NCBI GenBank assembly: GCA_951799425.1
Contig: OX637399.1
Span: 15,120,501 to 15,184,500 of the forward strand
Reading direction: 5' to 3'
Length of the DNA stretch: 64,000 nt
Source: Ilex aquifolium
Taxonomy: Eukaryota > Streptophyta > Magnoliopsida > Aquifoliales > Aquifoliaceae
This document shows, piece after piece, positions 22,668 through 33,589 of this stretch (positions within the stretch are counted from its first letter, which is position 1; each line of letters opens with the position of its first letter). The position numbers and the translations under genes are program-made. The notes beneath the pieces were generated by a model, which worked only from the letters and a program-made list of their open reading frames with translations, searched no databases and was not told the origin of the DNA.

Positions 22668-25600
22668 TGCTTGGTTTATTTCCCTTGTTGTTCTTAACCT
22701 TCTAACATCATTCCTCAAATGTATGTATGGTGTGTGTGTGTGTGTGTGTGAAAGGGAGTGTCACTCTCCCTTAGAATGATGTCAAAAGAAAGGGCAAGGG
22801 GATGGTGAAATATGAAGTGTGTGTGTGAGCAAAAATGCTTCCCAAGCGCAAGAAGACTTTTGCGTATCGTGTTTTACTTGGATATATTCCAAGGTCATTT
22901 TCTCGGGGAAGGATGTGAATCGTGTAGAAGGTGAGTTTGGTGAAAGAAAAGTGAAAAATCTTTTGTTGTTTGGAAATGGTTTGTGATTTGTGTTGTGATG
23001 ACATTGAATGAGAAGCAAGTGTTGGCTAATCCAAAGGTTCACTCCAATGGGAATGCCAATTCAACTCGAAGCCTTCCTACAATGATGCATAGATGAACGA
23101 TTGATTCATGGGAAGCTCGGGACAAGATGGAAGTGAGGATCTAAGCATAAACCGTGACAAGTCTACGGAATATCAAAGACTCACAACCATGTCCACGCTC
23201 AACCCAGTCAAACCGAACCACCGTACACCGAGGGGAGGAAAGAAGATGAGTTGAAATAACATACCCAAGGGGAGGTCTCCCTTGGATTAGCCAACTTAAA
23301 GATTTAGCTACTCATGAATAAAGGAAAGACAACTATGTAAATGAAAGACATTCTAAAGCAATTGAAGATTGTAGCTAGGATAATGCAAGAAAACATAAAC
23401 TAAAAAAGGAATGCATTCAATACCCATTTACAACTAAGAAATTTAAGAGCATAGAAGCATTAATGTTGAAAGCTTTAATGGAAGATCAAACTTGAAAACA
23501 ACTTGAAATAAATGGCATTAAAGGCATTCAAGGAAGCTCAGAAGATTCTTACATGAAATTAGAAGACAATGCATGGAAGAAAATGTAAAAAACTCAACTT
23601 CTCTCACTAACACTATTCATCATCTTCCTAGACTATCTCTCTATATCTTACAATGTCTCTTGCATAATGGTGTATATCCCTCTTAGTAGCCTCAAAAACG
23701 TGCATGGAGTGATGCCCTAGCTAGGTGATGTGATCTCCATCCATAGGGCTGCAAAAGAATGGGCTGGACAGGGTAGGTGCAGACCTTGTCTGCACACCCG
23801 GCATCTCTCCTCTTCTCTCTCCTCATTGATCACCAAGGCTCCAAAATTCTAAGAGAAGGTGCAAGAGGGATGTCCATGGTGTTGGGAGTGGCAGGGGCAG
23901 GTAGGAGAATGTCTTGTGGGACCCTCAAAATGATAGAGCCTGATATGCAGAATTTGGGTTGTTTCAGCATAGCCTTGATTGATTGAAAAACGTTGTTGTT
24001 TCCTAACCTCTAAACATCACCCTCACCCTCAATGTGTGTATGGCTTATAGGAATGGGGGAGTGTCACTCTCCCTCCGGATGATGCACTCTCCCTCGGAAT
24101 GATGCAAAAGATTAGGCAACAACGGAATGGTGGTGGATGGAATTGTGGAATGAACAAAATATGATGAAAATGAAATGCGGTGTATGCACAAAAATGCTCC
24201 CCAATCGAAAGGAGTCTTTCGTGTGTCGGTGTTTTACTTGGTGGTATTCCAAGGTCGTCTCCTCAGGGAAGGAAAGAGAGTTGTGTGAAAGTGATTTTGG
24301 TGAACAAAAGAGAAAATGTAAAATCTTTTGTTTGAGTTTTGTGTTTGGTTTGTAAATGAAAATGCAAATAAAGCAAGTGTTGGCTAATCCAAAGGGTTCA
24401 TTCCAATGGGAATACCAAATCAACTCAAAGTCTTCCTCCGATTGAGCATGAATGAACGATTGATTCGGGGGAAGCTAGGGACGAGATTGGTGAGTATCTA
24501 AGCATAAACCGTGACTAGGCCTACGGAATATCAAAGGCTCACCAACTCATCCACTCTCAACCCCGTCAAACCGAACCATTTGACTCTAAAGGGAGGAATG
24601 AAGAAGAGTTGAAAATGGTATTCCCAAGAGAAATTTTCCCTTGGATTAACCAACTTAAATCCTAGCTACTCATATTAAAAATGCATAAAGGAAAGACAAG
24701 CATAATGTAAATGAAAGACATTGTATAGAAATGAAGCTTTAAAGCATGAAACTAAACTTGAAGCAAGAAATCTAAAGCTATGAACAAAAACATTCAATAC
24801 CCATTTTAAGCTAAAAATGAAGAACTTGAAAGCATAAATGGTGAAATGAAGAACATGTAATTAACTTGCAATATACTTGAAATAAAGGAGATTACAATGT
24901 AAGAAATAAAGATTACAAGAGGAATGTAGCTTACAGCAATGACATGGATGAAGAAAATGCAAAAACGAAATTACTATTCATCATCTTCAACCTTGGAGCT
25001 TTCTACATCTACTCCTAAGCTTAGGTAGCCAACTAACTAATACAATGTGTGTGTAATGCTGAATATAATGGTGTGTGGGAGACTTCCAATTTCGTGCATG
25101 AGGCTCCCCCTTAGCTGTGTGCAGACCTCCCATCATAGGGGGCTGAGTTGAAAGCATTGGCAGGCTAGCCTGCAACTCCCCTGGCAGCCCACTTCCCTCT
25201 CTCTTTCATTCAATGCCAAGCCTCCAAAGTCTTCAAAATGTGTAAGAGATGCCTGTAAATGTGTAAGGAAATGTTGGGCTAGGCGTGGGAGAAGTGTAGG
25301 TGGGACCCCCAAGCAAGTGGAGCAAGAAAGAAGTCGTTCTGGGCACTTATGGACGACCTACCGGTAGTGACTACCGGTAGTTATTGGCTACTGGAGTGAT
25401 AACTACCGGTAGTCATTTGCTACTGGAGTGCTAACTACCGGTAGGTCTTTCCGGTAGTTGTCTGCTCTGGACCAGTTGTCGTAAAATTGGCATAACTTTT
25501 GATCCAACCATCCGATTGAGCTGAAATTTGGACACAATATAGAAGACATCCAGATCTAAAACTTTAATTTTTTGAACTTTTCCTGATTCTGAGTAGATCA

Positions 25601-26235
25601 TGTCCAAAATGGAGGAAAACCAAGGCAGTGCTTCCAAATGATGTGGCTGCTGATGCCCTTGTTCCCAAGCACCAATGCCTTATTGATTTCTTCACTTTTA
25701 AGCCTCCAATTCTTCATGTATTGTGTCTATTCCTTCACCACACATCCATCATAGTTGCAAGGTTATAAAATACATGATTTAAGGTATAAAAACATGCAAC
25801 ATCAAAATATCAACATTATTGACAATTTTGGCTAACACTAAGTATTTAAATGCAAAAGTTGAGTTATAATGCATGTAATGAGCCCTTCAAATATGCAATA
25901 TTATGCGCTCATCAAGCCTACCGGTATGGCATACCGGTATGTCGAACTCCAGTAGCTGAAACATACCGGTATGGCCTACCGGTATGTTGTCTCTTGTTTT
26001 TGCTGATTCTTTGGTTTCCTCACCTCCCGAGCTATCTTCAAGCCATCCTTTCATCCTCATTCACCTCAAACCATTTGAGAAGGCTTTAAGAAGCACCAAT
26101 TATCACCTTTTATATGCAAACACCACAAATCTTCGTTAATAGATCAAGTAGCACAATTCCACTCATTTAATCCCCAAAAGCAAGTGAAAAAGGAATGTAT
26201 TGGCACATGAAATATGCAATGTTTTGTGCTAATCA
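22668..26235 (-). repeat. 5' LTR of element B, interrupted by solo LTR C
   Basis: LTR segments 22668-23975 and 25920-26235 together match the 3' LTR at 6415-8028. Insertion C duplicated AGCCT (23971-23975 and 25915-25919). A GT microsatellite lies at 22731-22750. The palindrome array is at 25917-25990. Confidence 0.9.
23976..25914 (-). mobile_element. Solo LTR C (Athila-type) inside B's 5' LTR
   Basis: On the minus strand it starts TGATGAGCGCATAATATTGC and ends near CAATCAATCA. The flanks are AGCCT at both ends. It contains ctaccggtag-type palindromes at 25357-25458, separated by 'ctactggagtg' spacers. It is the same LTR group as D but inverted relative to it. Confidence 0.9.
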
Positions 26236-26240
26236 CCTAC

Positions 26241-26311
26241 ACACATAATCCATATAAATAATCCGGGTTCATGTTCGTGTTTGGAGATTAGGGTGACTCA
26301 TAATTCAAGCA
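26241..26311 (+). repeat. End of element A's 3' LTR
   Basis: Resumes 'acacataatccatata...gggttc' and ends AATTCAAGCA, matching A's 5' LTR end (1485-1555). This proves B inserted into A. Confidence 0.85.
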
Positions 26312-27524
26312 TCGAAATATACGACATTCACGGGTACTTTTACGGGTTGATGGGTGATCAACGGATTTAGGGTCATTCATAGTTTGGTATCAAAGCTTAG
26401 GTTCTCGATTACCTTGGACTTAAGGGTTGATTAGGTTAAGCCATTGCATCTATTATGCATTACATGTTATATGTTGTGGGATATATGATTATATGCAAGA
26501 TTCAATGTGTATGAAATTGAGACACTATTAACCTTGGGGTTGAAAAATGAAATAATGAGAAAGTTTACAGTTTGGGCGTCTACTAGTGGGTGGTATACCT
26601 CTTACTAGGGAGACGAGAGGAAGTTAAATTCCCAACCTTTTAAGCCCTAAATTTGGGATGCCAAGTTAGTGGTCTATTGTTATCTTATATTTGTATATGG
26701 AAAATAAAGGAAGAGGACATCGCAACGGTCAAAGGGGTGGACGGAACAACCAACCAGCATCATCGACCTTTGATCAATAAGCCTTTATGGAGGCTATGGG
26801 CATAATGGCTGCTATGTTTGTAGAAGTCAGCGCCAACATAGGTCAAGGAGGCTCGAATAGCCTCCAGAGGTTCAAGGCACACAAACCACCAACATTTATG
26901 GGAGGGACGGATTTGATGTTGGCCGACCATTGGTTCCAACAAGTAGACAAGATCTTGGAGGCTATGGAGATCACATCCGATGCCACCAAGATAAGACAAG
27001 TAAGGTTCTAGTTTAAGGGAGAGGCCCATCTATGGTGGAACTTGGGAAAGGCCTGCAAGAATGTTGAGGTAATGACTTGGGAAGAGTTAGGTGAGCTCTT
27101 CATGGGTAAGAACTTACTATCGGCTATCCGGCAAGTGAAAGCTTGGAAATTCTTAGATCTGAAACAAGGGACCATGACAGTGATGGAATACATGACCAAG
27201 TTCATCGAACTAGCCCATTTTTCCGATGATTATATGGCCATTAACTTGGCCAAAGTGAGTAGGTTTGAGGCTGGCTTGAAGTTATCCATCCTAGGCAAGA
27301 TTGTGGGTCACCGCCTACAAGAATTAGACTCAATTGTCGAGATAGCCATGGCCATTGGGAGGGAAGTGGAAGACGCAAGGATCATCCAAGAGGCTGGTGC
27401 TAAAGATAAGAAGGAGGGTCAATCTTCTTCGTCTAGTTCGGGGAGGAAACAATGAATGTCTACCCCAAAAGAGTCTCAGGGGCAAGGTTGGAGCAATCAA
27501 GGCCAATGCCAAAATCAGTTTTCC
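26312..27524 (+). mobile_element. Element K: chromovirus fragment (LTR end, PBS, gag)
   Basis: It has an iMet-type primer site 'tggtatcaaagc' at 26385-26396, a ~300-bp leader, then gag. It is cut off at 27524 by element F's LTR and not seen again in the window. Its LTR start is not recognised; 148-245 may belong to it. Confidence 0.75.
26697..27524 (+). pseudogene. Chromovirus K gag, N-terminal part
   Basis: The ATG at 26697 opens MENKGRGHRNGQRGGRNN. In-frame stops occur before AFMEAMG and after KIRQVRF, and again before STPKESQ. The gag core is evident: FKAHKPPTFMGGTDLMLADHWFQQVDKIL, GEAHLWWNLGKA and the segment FLDLKQGTMTVMEYMTKFIELA. A Ser-rich linker (SSSSSSGRKQ) follows near 27430, before the zinc knuckle would come. 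F interrupts it at 27525. It would have formed retroelement particles; stops and truncation make it inactive. Confidence 0.85.
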
Positions 27525-29137
27525 TTATTAGCACAAAACATTGCATATTCCATGTGTGCTAATACATTCCTTTTCACTTGCTTTTGGGGATTAAATGAGT
27601 GGAATTTTGTTACTTGAGCTATTAACGGAGATTTATGGTGTTGCATGTAAAGAAGTGATAAATGGTGCTTCTTAAAGCCTTCCCAAATGGTTTAAGGTGA
27701 ATGACGATGAAAGAAGGGCTTGAAGACAGCTCAGGAGGTGAGGAAGTCAAGAGATCAGAAAACCAGAGAAACTGTACCGGTACGTCGTACCGGTATGCTG
27801 AGGCTACTGGAGTTCGAAGTACCGGTACGGCGTACCAGTACGCTCTGCTGAAACAACCTAGATTCTGCTGCCATTCTCTGCTACCTTGAGGGTCCCACCA
27901 AAGACAATCTCCCACGTGCTCTAACTCTTCCAATACCATGGATACCCCTTACAAATCTCTCATTGGACTTTTAGGGCCTTGGTGATCAATGAGGAGAGAG
28001 AAGAGAGTGATGCTGGGTGTGCGGACAATGTCTGCACCACCCTGTCCAGCCCCCCTATTGCAGACCTATGGAGGGAGATCACATCATTGAGCTATGGGAC
28101 TCTCCAGGGACATTTTTGGAGGGAGATACACCATGATACAGAATAGACATGGTAATACACATTAGAATATAGTGAGAGACGCTCTAGGAAGAAGATGAAT
28201 AGTGTTAGAGAGAAAAGTTGAGATTTTTACATTTTCTTCCATGCATTATCTTCCATTTTCATGTAAGAATATTCTAAGCTCTATTCAAAGTCTTTAATGC
28301 CATTCATTTCAAGTTTTTGCAAGTTTAGTCTTCCATTAAAGCTTTCACCATTAATGCTTCCATGTTCTTAAATGTCTTGGCTTCAAATGGGTATTGCATG
28401 CATTTTTCATCTAGTCTTTGTTTTCCTGCATTAATTTAGCTACAATCTTCATTGTTTTAGAATGTATTTCCATTTCATTATTGTCTTTAATTTGAGCATG
28501 AGTAGCTAAGCTTTTAAGTTGGCTAATCCAAGGGATACCTCCTTTTGGGATACCACTTCAACTCATTTTCATTCCTCTTCTCAGTGTACGATGGCTCTGT
28601 TTGATTGGGTTGGGGTGAGGACACGGTTGTGAGTTCTTGATACACCGTAGGCATTGTCACGGGGTATGCTTGAATCCTCACCTCCATTTTAGTCCCGAGC
28701 TTCCCACGAATCAATCGTACATTTAGGCTCTATTGGAGGAAGGCTTGAGTTGATTTGGTATCCTTATTGGAATGACCTCTTTGGATTAGCTAACACTTGT
28801 TCTCATTTCATTTTCATCACAATACACCTCACAAACCAAACTTCAACAACAAAAGATTTTACACATTCTTTTCACCGAAATCACTTTCAAAATGATTCAC
28901 ATCCTTCCCCAAGGAAACGAACTTGGAATACCTCCAAGTAAAACACAACACGCAAAAGTCTTCTTGCGCTTGGGAAGCATTTTTGCCCACTTGCACACTT
29001 CATTTTCCACCATTCCCTTGCCCTTTCTTTTGACATCATCCCAAAAGAGAGTGACACTCCCCTTCATACACACATCATACATATACAATTAGGGAGAATG
29101 TTAAGAGGTTAGGAACAACGAGGAAATAATTCAAGCA
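27525..29137 (+). repeat. 5' LTR of element F
   Basis: 1613 bp; starts TTATTAGCAC (canonical TGATTAGCAC with G changed to T) and ends AATTCAAGCA. The palindrome array at 27774-27842 is of the cgtaccggtacg type, with the spacer gctgaggctactggagtt. Confidence 0.88.
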
Positions 29138-29141
29138 TTTT

Positions 29142-29157
29142 TGGCGCCGTTGCCGAG
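29142..29157 (+). promoter_or_regulatory. Primer binding site, tRNA-Asp type (element F)
   Basis: tggcgccgttgccgag, four bases after the LTR. It is the Athila-type site. Confidence 0.85.
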
Positions 29158-29311
29158 GAAGGCAACTGTTGAATCGAGAAGGTAATTTCCGGACAACGGA
29201 GGTAAGTCCCGTGATGTTCATCACGGGCTGAGGTACGTTATTCCTTATATATAATTTTATTTTTATTTTTATTTTATTTTTTGTATTTTTAATTGTAGAT
29301 AGTTTTGTTAC

Positions 29312-31050
29312 ATGTGGGGTCGGGACGAACAAAACCAACTAGTTAGACAACCTTTTGACCCCAATATGAATATTGACCAAGACTTACCCGAGGATGCGGG
29401 TGACAATTTTGAGAATGTGGATGTCAACCCGAACATGCAAAGGGGTGGGGGAGTGCAAGAACCTAGAGTGCCCAATCCACGAATGTATTTTCCCCCTCCT
29501 AGGAATGAAGGGAACAATATCCAAATTGACCCTCCAGCGAGGTCAATGAGGGAGTTCCTCCAATCCACACGTAGCACCACACCCTCATGCATTCTCTTAC
29601 CGGTCCAAGCTCACCTTTTCCAAGTTAAGCCTGGGATGTTGCAACTACTTCCTACATTCCACGGAATTGAAAAGGAAAACCCTTACTTGTTCATAAGGGA
29701 ATTTGAGGATGTAGTTGCAACCTTCAATGCTAATCATAATATGGAGGACATAGCTCGTTTAAAATTTTTTCCTTTCTCCCTTAGAGATAAAGCCAAATCA
29801 TGGTTGTATGCCTTGAGACCTCGCTCCGTAACATCTTAGAACCAAATGCTCTCCGAGTTTTTAAACAATTTTTTTCTGGTTCATAGAACCACCTCTTTGA
29901 AAAAAGAAATTCAAAATTTTTCGGAGAAGCCAAATGATCAATTCTATCAATGTTGGGAGAGGTACAAGGAGCTATTGCAATCCATCCCACATCATGGCTT
30001 TGAATCGTGGCAATTGGTTAGTTTCTTCTATGAGGGAATTACACAGAGCCATATGCAATTCATTTATATGATATGCAATGGCGAGTTTTTGAACAAAGAC
30101 CCCAATGAGGCGTTAGACTATTTTGACACATTGGCACAAAATGCACAATCATGGAACATTACGGATCCCACCGATGTGCCAAGGTCTTCTTCTCAAGGGG
30201 GTAGTCAAACTCAAGGGGGAAGGATGTATGACTTGAGAGACCGGGAAGACTTGCTTTCCAAAATTTCTAAATTGTCAAAGAAAGTTAAGAGTCTTGAAGT
30301 CAATAGGAGACACGAGGTGTCCAACATCTCGAGGGCCGAGGAGTTTTGCTCAATTTGTGAGAGTGGGGAGCACTCCATATCGGAGTGCCCCAACATTCCT
30401 GCTCTTAAGGAAGTGTACCATGAGCAAGTCCATGCCTTTAACCAAACGAGGCAATCATTTTCTCCACATTCAAACACCTACAATCCAAGTTGGAGCAATC
30501 ACCCGAACTTTAGTTGGAGAAATGATAACCCCATCCCTCATGGTTCAAATGCACACATACCTCCCGTGCCTCCTAAGCAAGGTCAATACCACAATCAATA
30601 CCAAGGTCAAGGGCAAGCATCTAGCTCCCAATACCCTCGGTCCAATCTGCAAGGGTATTCATCAAATCCACCCCTGCAAAATTTCTCTCAAGGTCCACCT
30701 CCACAAAATTCTCCCCAACAAGGACCATCGAATCCTTCCACCTACCAACCTCCCCATAAGAGGAACTTGGAGGATGTGATTTACAACTTCATCCAAAGCC
30801 AAACCACCTTTAACAACAACATCTCAGCTCAATTCACGAAAAATACCAATGCCATAGGGTTATCACAACAAGAGAAGGGGAAATTCTCCGCTCAACCCCA
30901 AGAGAACCCTAAGGGACAACATGTCATTGAGTCGTCCGAGCCTACTAATGCAAGTTGTGAGCAACTCAAAGCTGTCACCACCCTTCATAGTGGCAAAGAA
31001 ATTGATAAAACCATTGGGCCAAAGGTCTCACCCAAGGCCACGTTGCCATT
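29312..31050 (+). pseudogene. Gag of element F (one nonsense codon)
   Basis: The ATG at 29312 (MWGRDEQNQLVRQPFDPN) opens a frame that stops at a TAG at 29837-29839 and continues in the same frame from 29840. The TAG replaces what is most likely a Trp codon. The core reads FHGIEKENPYLFIREFEDV, KFFPFSLRDKAKSWLYALRP and FYEGITQSHMQFIYMICNGEF. A zinc knuckle, CSICESGEHSISEC (CX2CX4HX4C), lies near 30352. A Pro/Gln/Asn-rich segment (30430-30750) leads to the protease part. Gag forms the particle and packages RNA. The downstream 831-codon frame runs uninterrupted into the protease, so gag and pol share a frame. Confidence 0.88.
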
Positions 31051-31185
31051 AGAAAAAGAGATCATGGGTGATGCCGAAGAGGGTGAGGTGATTGAAAAGA
31101 AAGAAAGAAAGGTAGTTGAGCAAGAAAAATTGATTGATGATGGTGTGCTTATTTCGCCCATGCCTGCTCCATTTCCTAGTCATTT

Positions 31186-31860
31186 GAAGCCACCCGTCAA
31201 GGTGGCTAATTATTCTGATATAATTGAAATGTTCAAGCAAGTGAAAATCAACATTCCACTCCTCGATGCCATTAAGCAAATTTCCTCTTGTGCAAAGATC
31301 TTGAAGGATTTGTACACAGTGAAGAGGAAACTCAATGTCCACAAGAAGGCATTCCTCACTGAGCAAGTAAGCTCAATCTTGAAGACAAACACACCACCAA
31401 AGTTTAAAGACCCCGGTTGTCCTACCATTGCCATCACAATCGGAAATTACCAGGTGGAGCAAGCATTGCTTGACTTGGGGGCTAGTGTTAATCTCCTACC
31501 TTACTCGGTGTACAAGAAAATCCAACTTGAAGAGTTGAAGCCAACCTCAATCACTCTTCAGTTGGCCGATCGAAGCATTCGAACACCGAAGGGAGTGGTT
31601 GAAGATGTTTTGGTTCAAGTGGATAACTTTTATTTTCCTGTTAATTTCATTGTGCTTGAAACTCACCCTGTTGCTAACCTTTGTTCCCAAATACCTGTTA
31701 TACTTGGTAGACCTTTTCTTGCTACATCTAATGCTATTATTAATTCCAGGAATGGCCTCATGAAGCTTACCTTCGGGAGCATGACTATGGATTTCAACGT
31801 GTTCAATTTGAACAAACAACCGGGTGACAATGAGGAGGTACATGAGGTTAACCAGATTGA
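31186..31860 (+). pseudogene. Aspartic protease of element F
   Basis: Part of the long open frame 29846-32341. KPPVKVANYSDIIEMFKQVKINIPLLD leads to the catalytic motif ALLDLGASVNLLPYSVYKK, then QLADRSIRTPKGVVEDVLVQ and IPVILGRPFLATSNAIINSRN. No lesion is seen inside the domain. It would process the polyprotein. Confidence 0.85.
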
Positions 31861-33589
31861 CACCTTGATAGAGGAACACTTGGAGTTAATGAGCACGTGC
31901 ATGTTAGAAGAGGAAGGATTTGTTGATATGGAAGAGATTGGTGGGCCAAAGGAATTTGAAAGTGTGAATGGGGTAGAGAGATGGATTCCTACATTTGAGA
32001 AGCTCCCAATATCTGACAAGAAGATTTTTTTGTCAAAAGAAAAGAAGCCCGTTTTGGAATTAAAGCCACTACCAACCCATTTGAAGTATGCATATCTTGG
32101 AGAGGATGAGACTTTTCCTATGGGGATTAGCTTAACCTTGGAGACTAAACAAGAAGGAGACCTTTTGGAAGTGTTAAGAAAACATAAGGGGGCTATTGGT
32201 TGGACAATTGCTGACATAAAAGGAATAAGTCCCCTTATTTGCACACATCGCATTTATCTAGAAGATGACGCCAAACCATCCCGACAACCACAAAGAAGGT
32301 TGAACCCCATCATGAAAGAGATGGTGCAGACGAAGTGTTGAAACTACTTGACGTGGGCATTATTTTTCCGATTGCCGATATTAAGTGGGTTAGCCCCACA
32401 CAAGTAGTACCCAAGAAGTTAGGGGTCACGGTGGTTGAGAATGAAGATAATGAGCTTATTCCAATACGGGTAATCACTGGATGAAGAGTTTGCATTGATT
32501 ACTGCAAGCTTAATTTATGCACAAGGAAGGACCACTTTCCATTGCCATTTCTCGACCAAGTGTTGGAACGAGTAGCGGGGCATATATTCTATTGCTTTTT
32601 AGATAGATACTCCGGCTACAATCAAATAGAGATTGCATTGGAAGACCAAGAGAATACCACTTTCACTTGCCCCTACGGTACCTTGCGTACCGTCGCATGC
32701 CTTTTGGGCTATGTAATGCCCCTGGAACATTTCAATGGTGCATATGGGGATATTCAGTGATATGGTGGAGAAGATAGTTGAAGTTTTTATGGATGACTTC
32801 TCGGTCTTTGGGGTTTCTTTCAGTGGATGTTTGGAAAATTTGGAGAAGGTCTTGGAGAGATGTGAAGAGAAGAAGCTAGTCTTAAATTGGGAGAAGTGTC
32901 ACTTCATGCTGACACAAGGAATTGTTCTTGGGCACATTTTTTCGGCAAAGGGGATAGAAGTGGACAAATCAAAGGTGGAGGCCATCTCTAACCTCCCTAA
33001 GCCGAAAGTCGTCAAGGATATCAGGTCGTTTCTGGGCCATGTAGGTTTTTACCGTCGATTCATAAAAAACTTTAGTGCATTGGCCCGACCTTTGACCACT
33101 TTATTGTCCAAGGATGTCCCATTCGAGTGGTCGGATAGTTATGAGGCATCTTTTTCAAAACTCAAAAGCATGCTTGTCACACCTCCAATTATGCGACCAC
33201 CCAAGTGGGATTTACCTTTTGAGCTTATGTGCGACGCGAGTGACTATGCGGTCGGCGCAGTGCTCGGTCAAAGGGAGGAGAACAAACCATATGTCATATA
33301 CTATGCTAGCAAAACTCTTAATGAAGCTCAAATGAATTACACCACCATAAAAAAGGAGCTGCTAGCGGTAGTATTTGCTTTAGATAAATTCCGTTCTTAC
33401 ATCATTGGTTCACCAATAGTAGTCTATACTGATCACTCTGCTTTGAAGTATTTGTTTTCTAAGCAAGATGCTAAACTGAGACTTATTAGGTGGATCCTCC
33501 TACTTCAAGAGTTTAATCTTACAATCAGAGACAAGAAGGGAGTGGAGAACGTGGTGGCGGACCATTTATCTCGATTGGTGGTGCAATAG
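31861..33589 (+). pseudogene. Reverse transcriptase and RNase H of element F
   Basis: The RT N-terminal part (KGAIGWTIADIKGISPLICTH, KPSRQPQRRLNPIMKE) hits a frameshift near 32332. SKWVSPT-like (IKWVSPTQVVPKKLG) follows, with a stop before RVCIDYCKLN. Next are FLDRYSGYNQIEIALEDQE, a second frameshift near 32690, then [12 protein letters not shown], the active-site pair of Asp. [20 protein letters not shown] is the typical Athila connection. RNase H ([59 protein letters not shown]) appears intact and ends in a TAG at 33587-33589. Together they would convert element RNA to DNA. Confidence 0.88.

Larger units (their letters stand above)
6415..26235 (-). mobile_element. Element B: full-length decayed Athila retrotransposon
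   Basis: The terminal LTRs (6415-8028 and 22668-26235) are flanked by CCTAC at 6410-6414 and 26236-26240, and A's LTR sequence resumes on both sides. Reading the minus strand the order is 5' LTR, tRNA-Asp PBS, gag (with a ~1-kb deletion), protease, RT/RNase H, integrase (interrupted by chromovirus E), internal PPT, non-coding spacer, extra ORF (interrupted by solo LTR D), 3' PPT and 3' LTR. With nested pieces removed the two LTRs are about 1614 and 1624 bp. Several stops and frameshifts, plus a changed RT catalytic residue, make it defective. Confidence 0.92.
246..26311 (+). mobile_element. Element A: non-autonomous Athila-type LTR retrotransposon (split by element B)
   Basis: Seen: a 5' LTR (246-1555), a tRNA-Asp-type primer binding site (1560-1577), a ~3-kb internal region, a polypurine tract (4546-4558) and a 3' LTR (4559-6414 plus 26241-26311). 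The 3' LTR is interrupted by element B at a CCTAC target duplication. The internal region has only a small zinc-knuckle ORF and a conserved non-coding module. No protease, RT, RNase H or integrase is present. The 5' LTR lacks ~620 bp that the 3' LTR retains. The flanking pentamers differ, so this pair of LTRs may be the product of recombination or of later mutation. Inference: it moved using proteins from autonomous Athila relatives. Confidence 0.8.

Noticed and set aside
22731..22750. GT microsatellite as a regulatory site
   Set aside because: A simple repeat present in one LTR only; nothing supports a function.
25357..25458. Regularly spaced palindromes looking like a CRISPR-type array
   Set aside because: Repeats are only ~8-12 bp, spacers are similar to each other, and they lie inside an LTR of a plant retrotransposon.
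29142..29157. Possible tRNA gene fragment matching tRNA-Asp
   Set aside because: It is a primer binding site; no cloverleaf or anticodon sequence is present.
31663..32253. 196-codon minus-strand frame
   Set aside because: Shadow of the protease-RT frame of element F.
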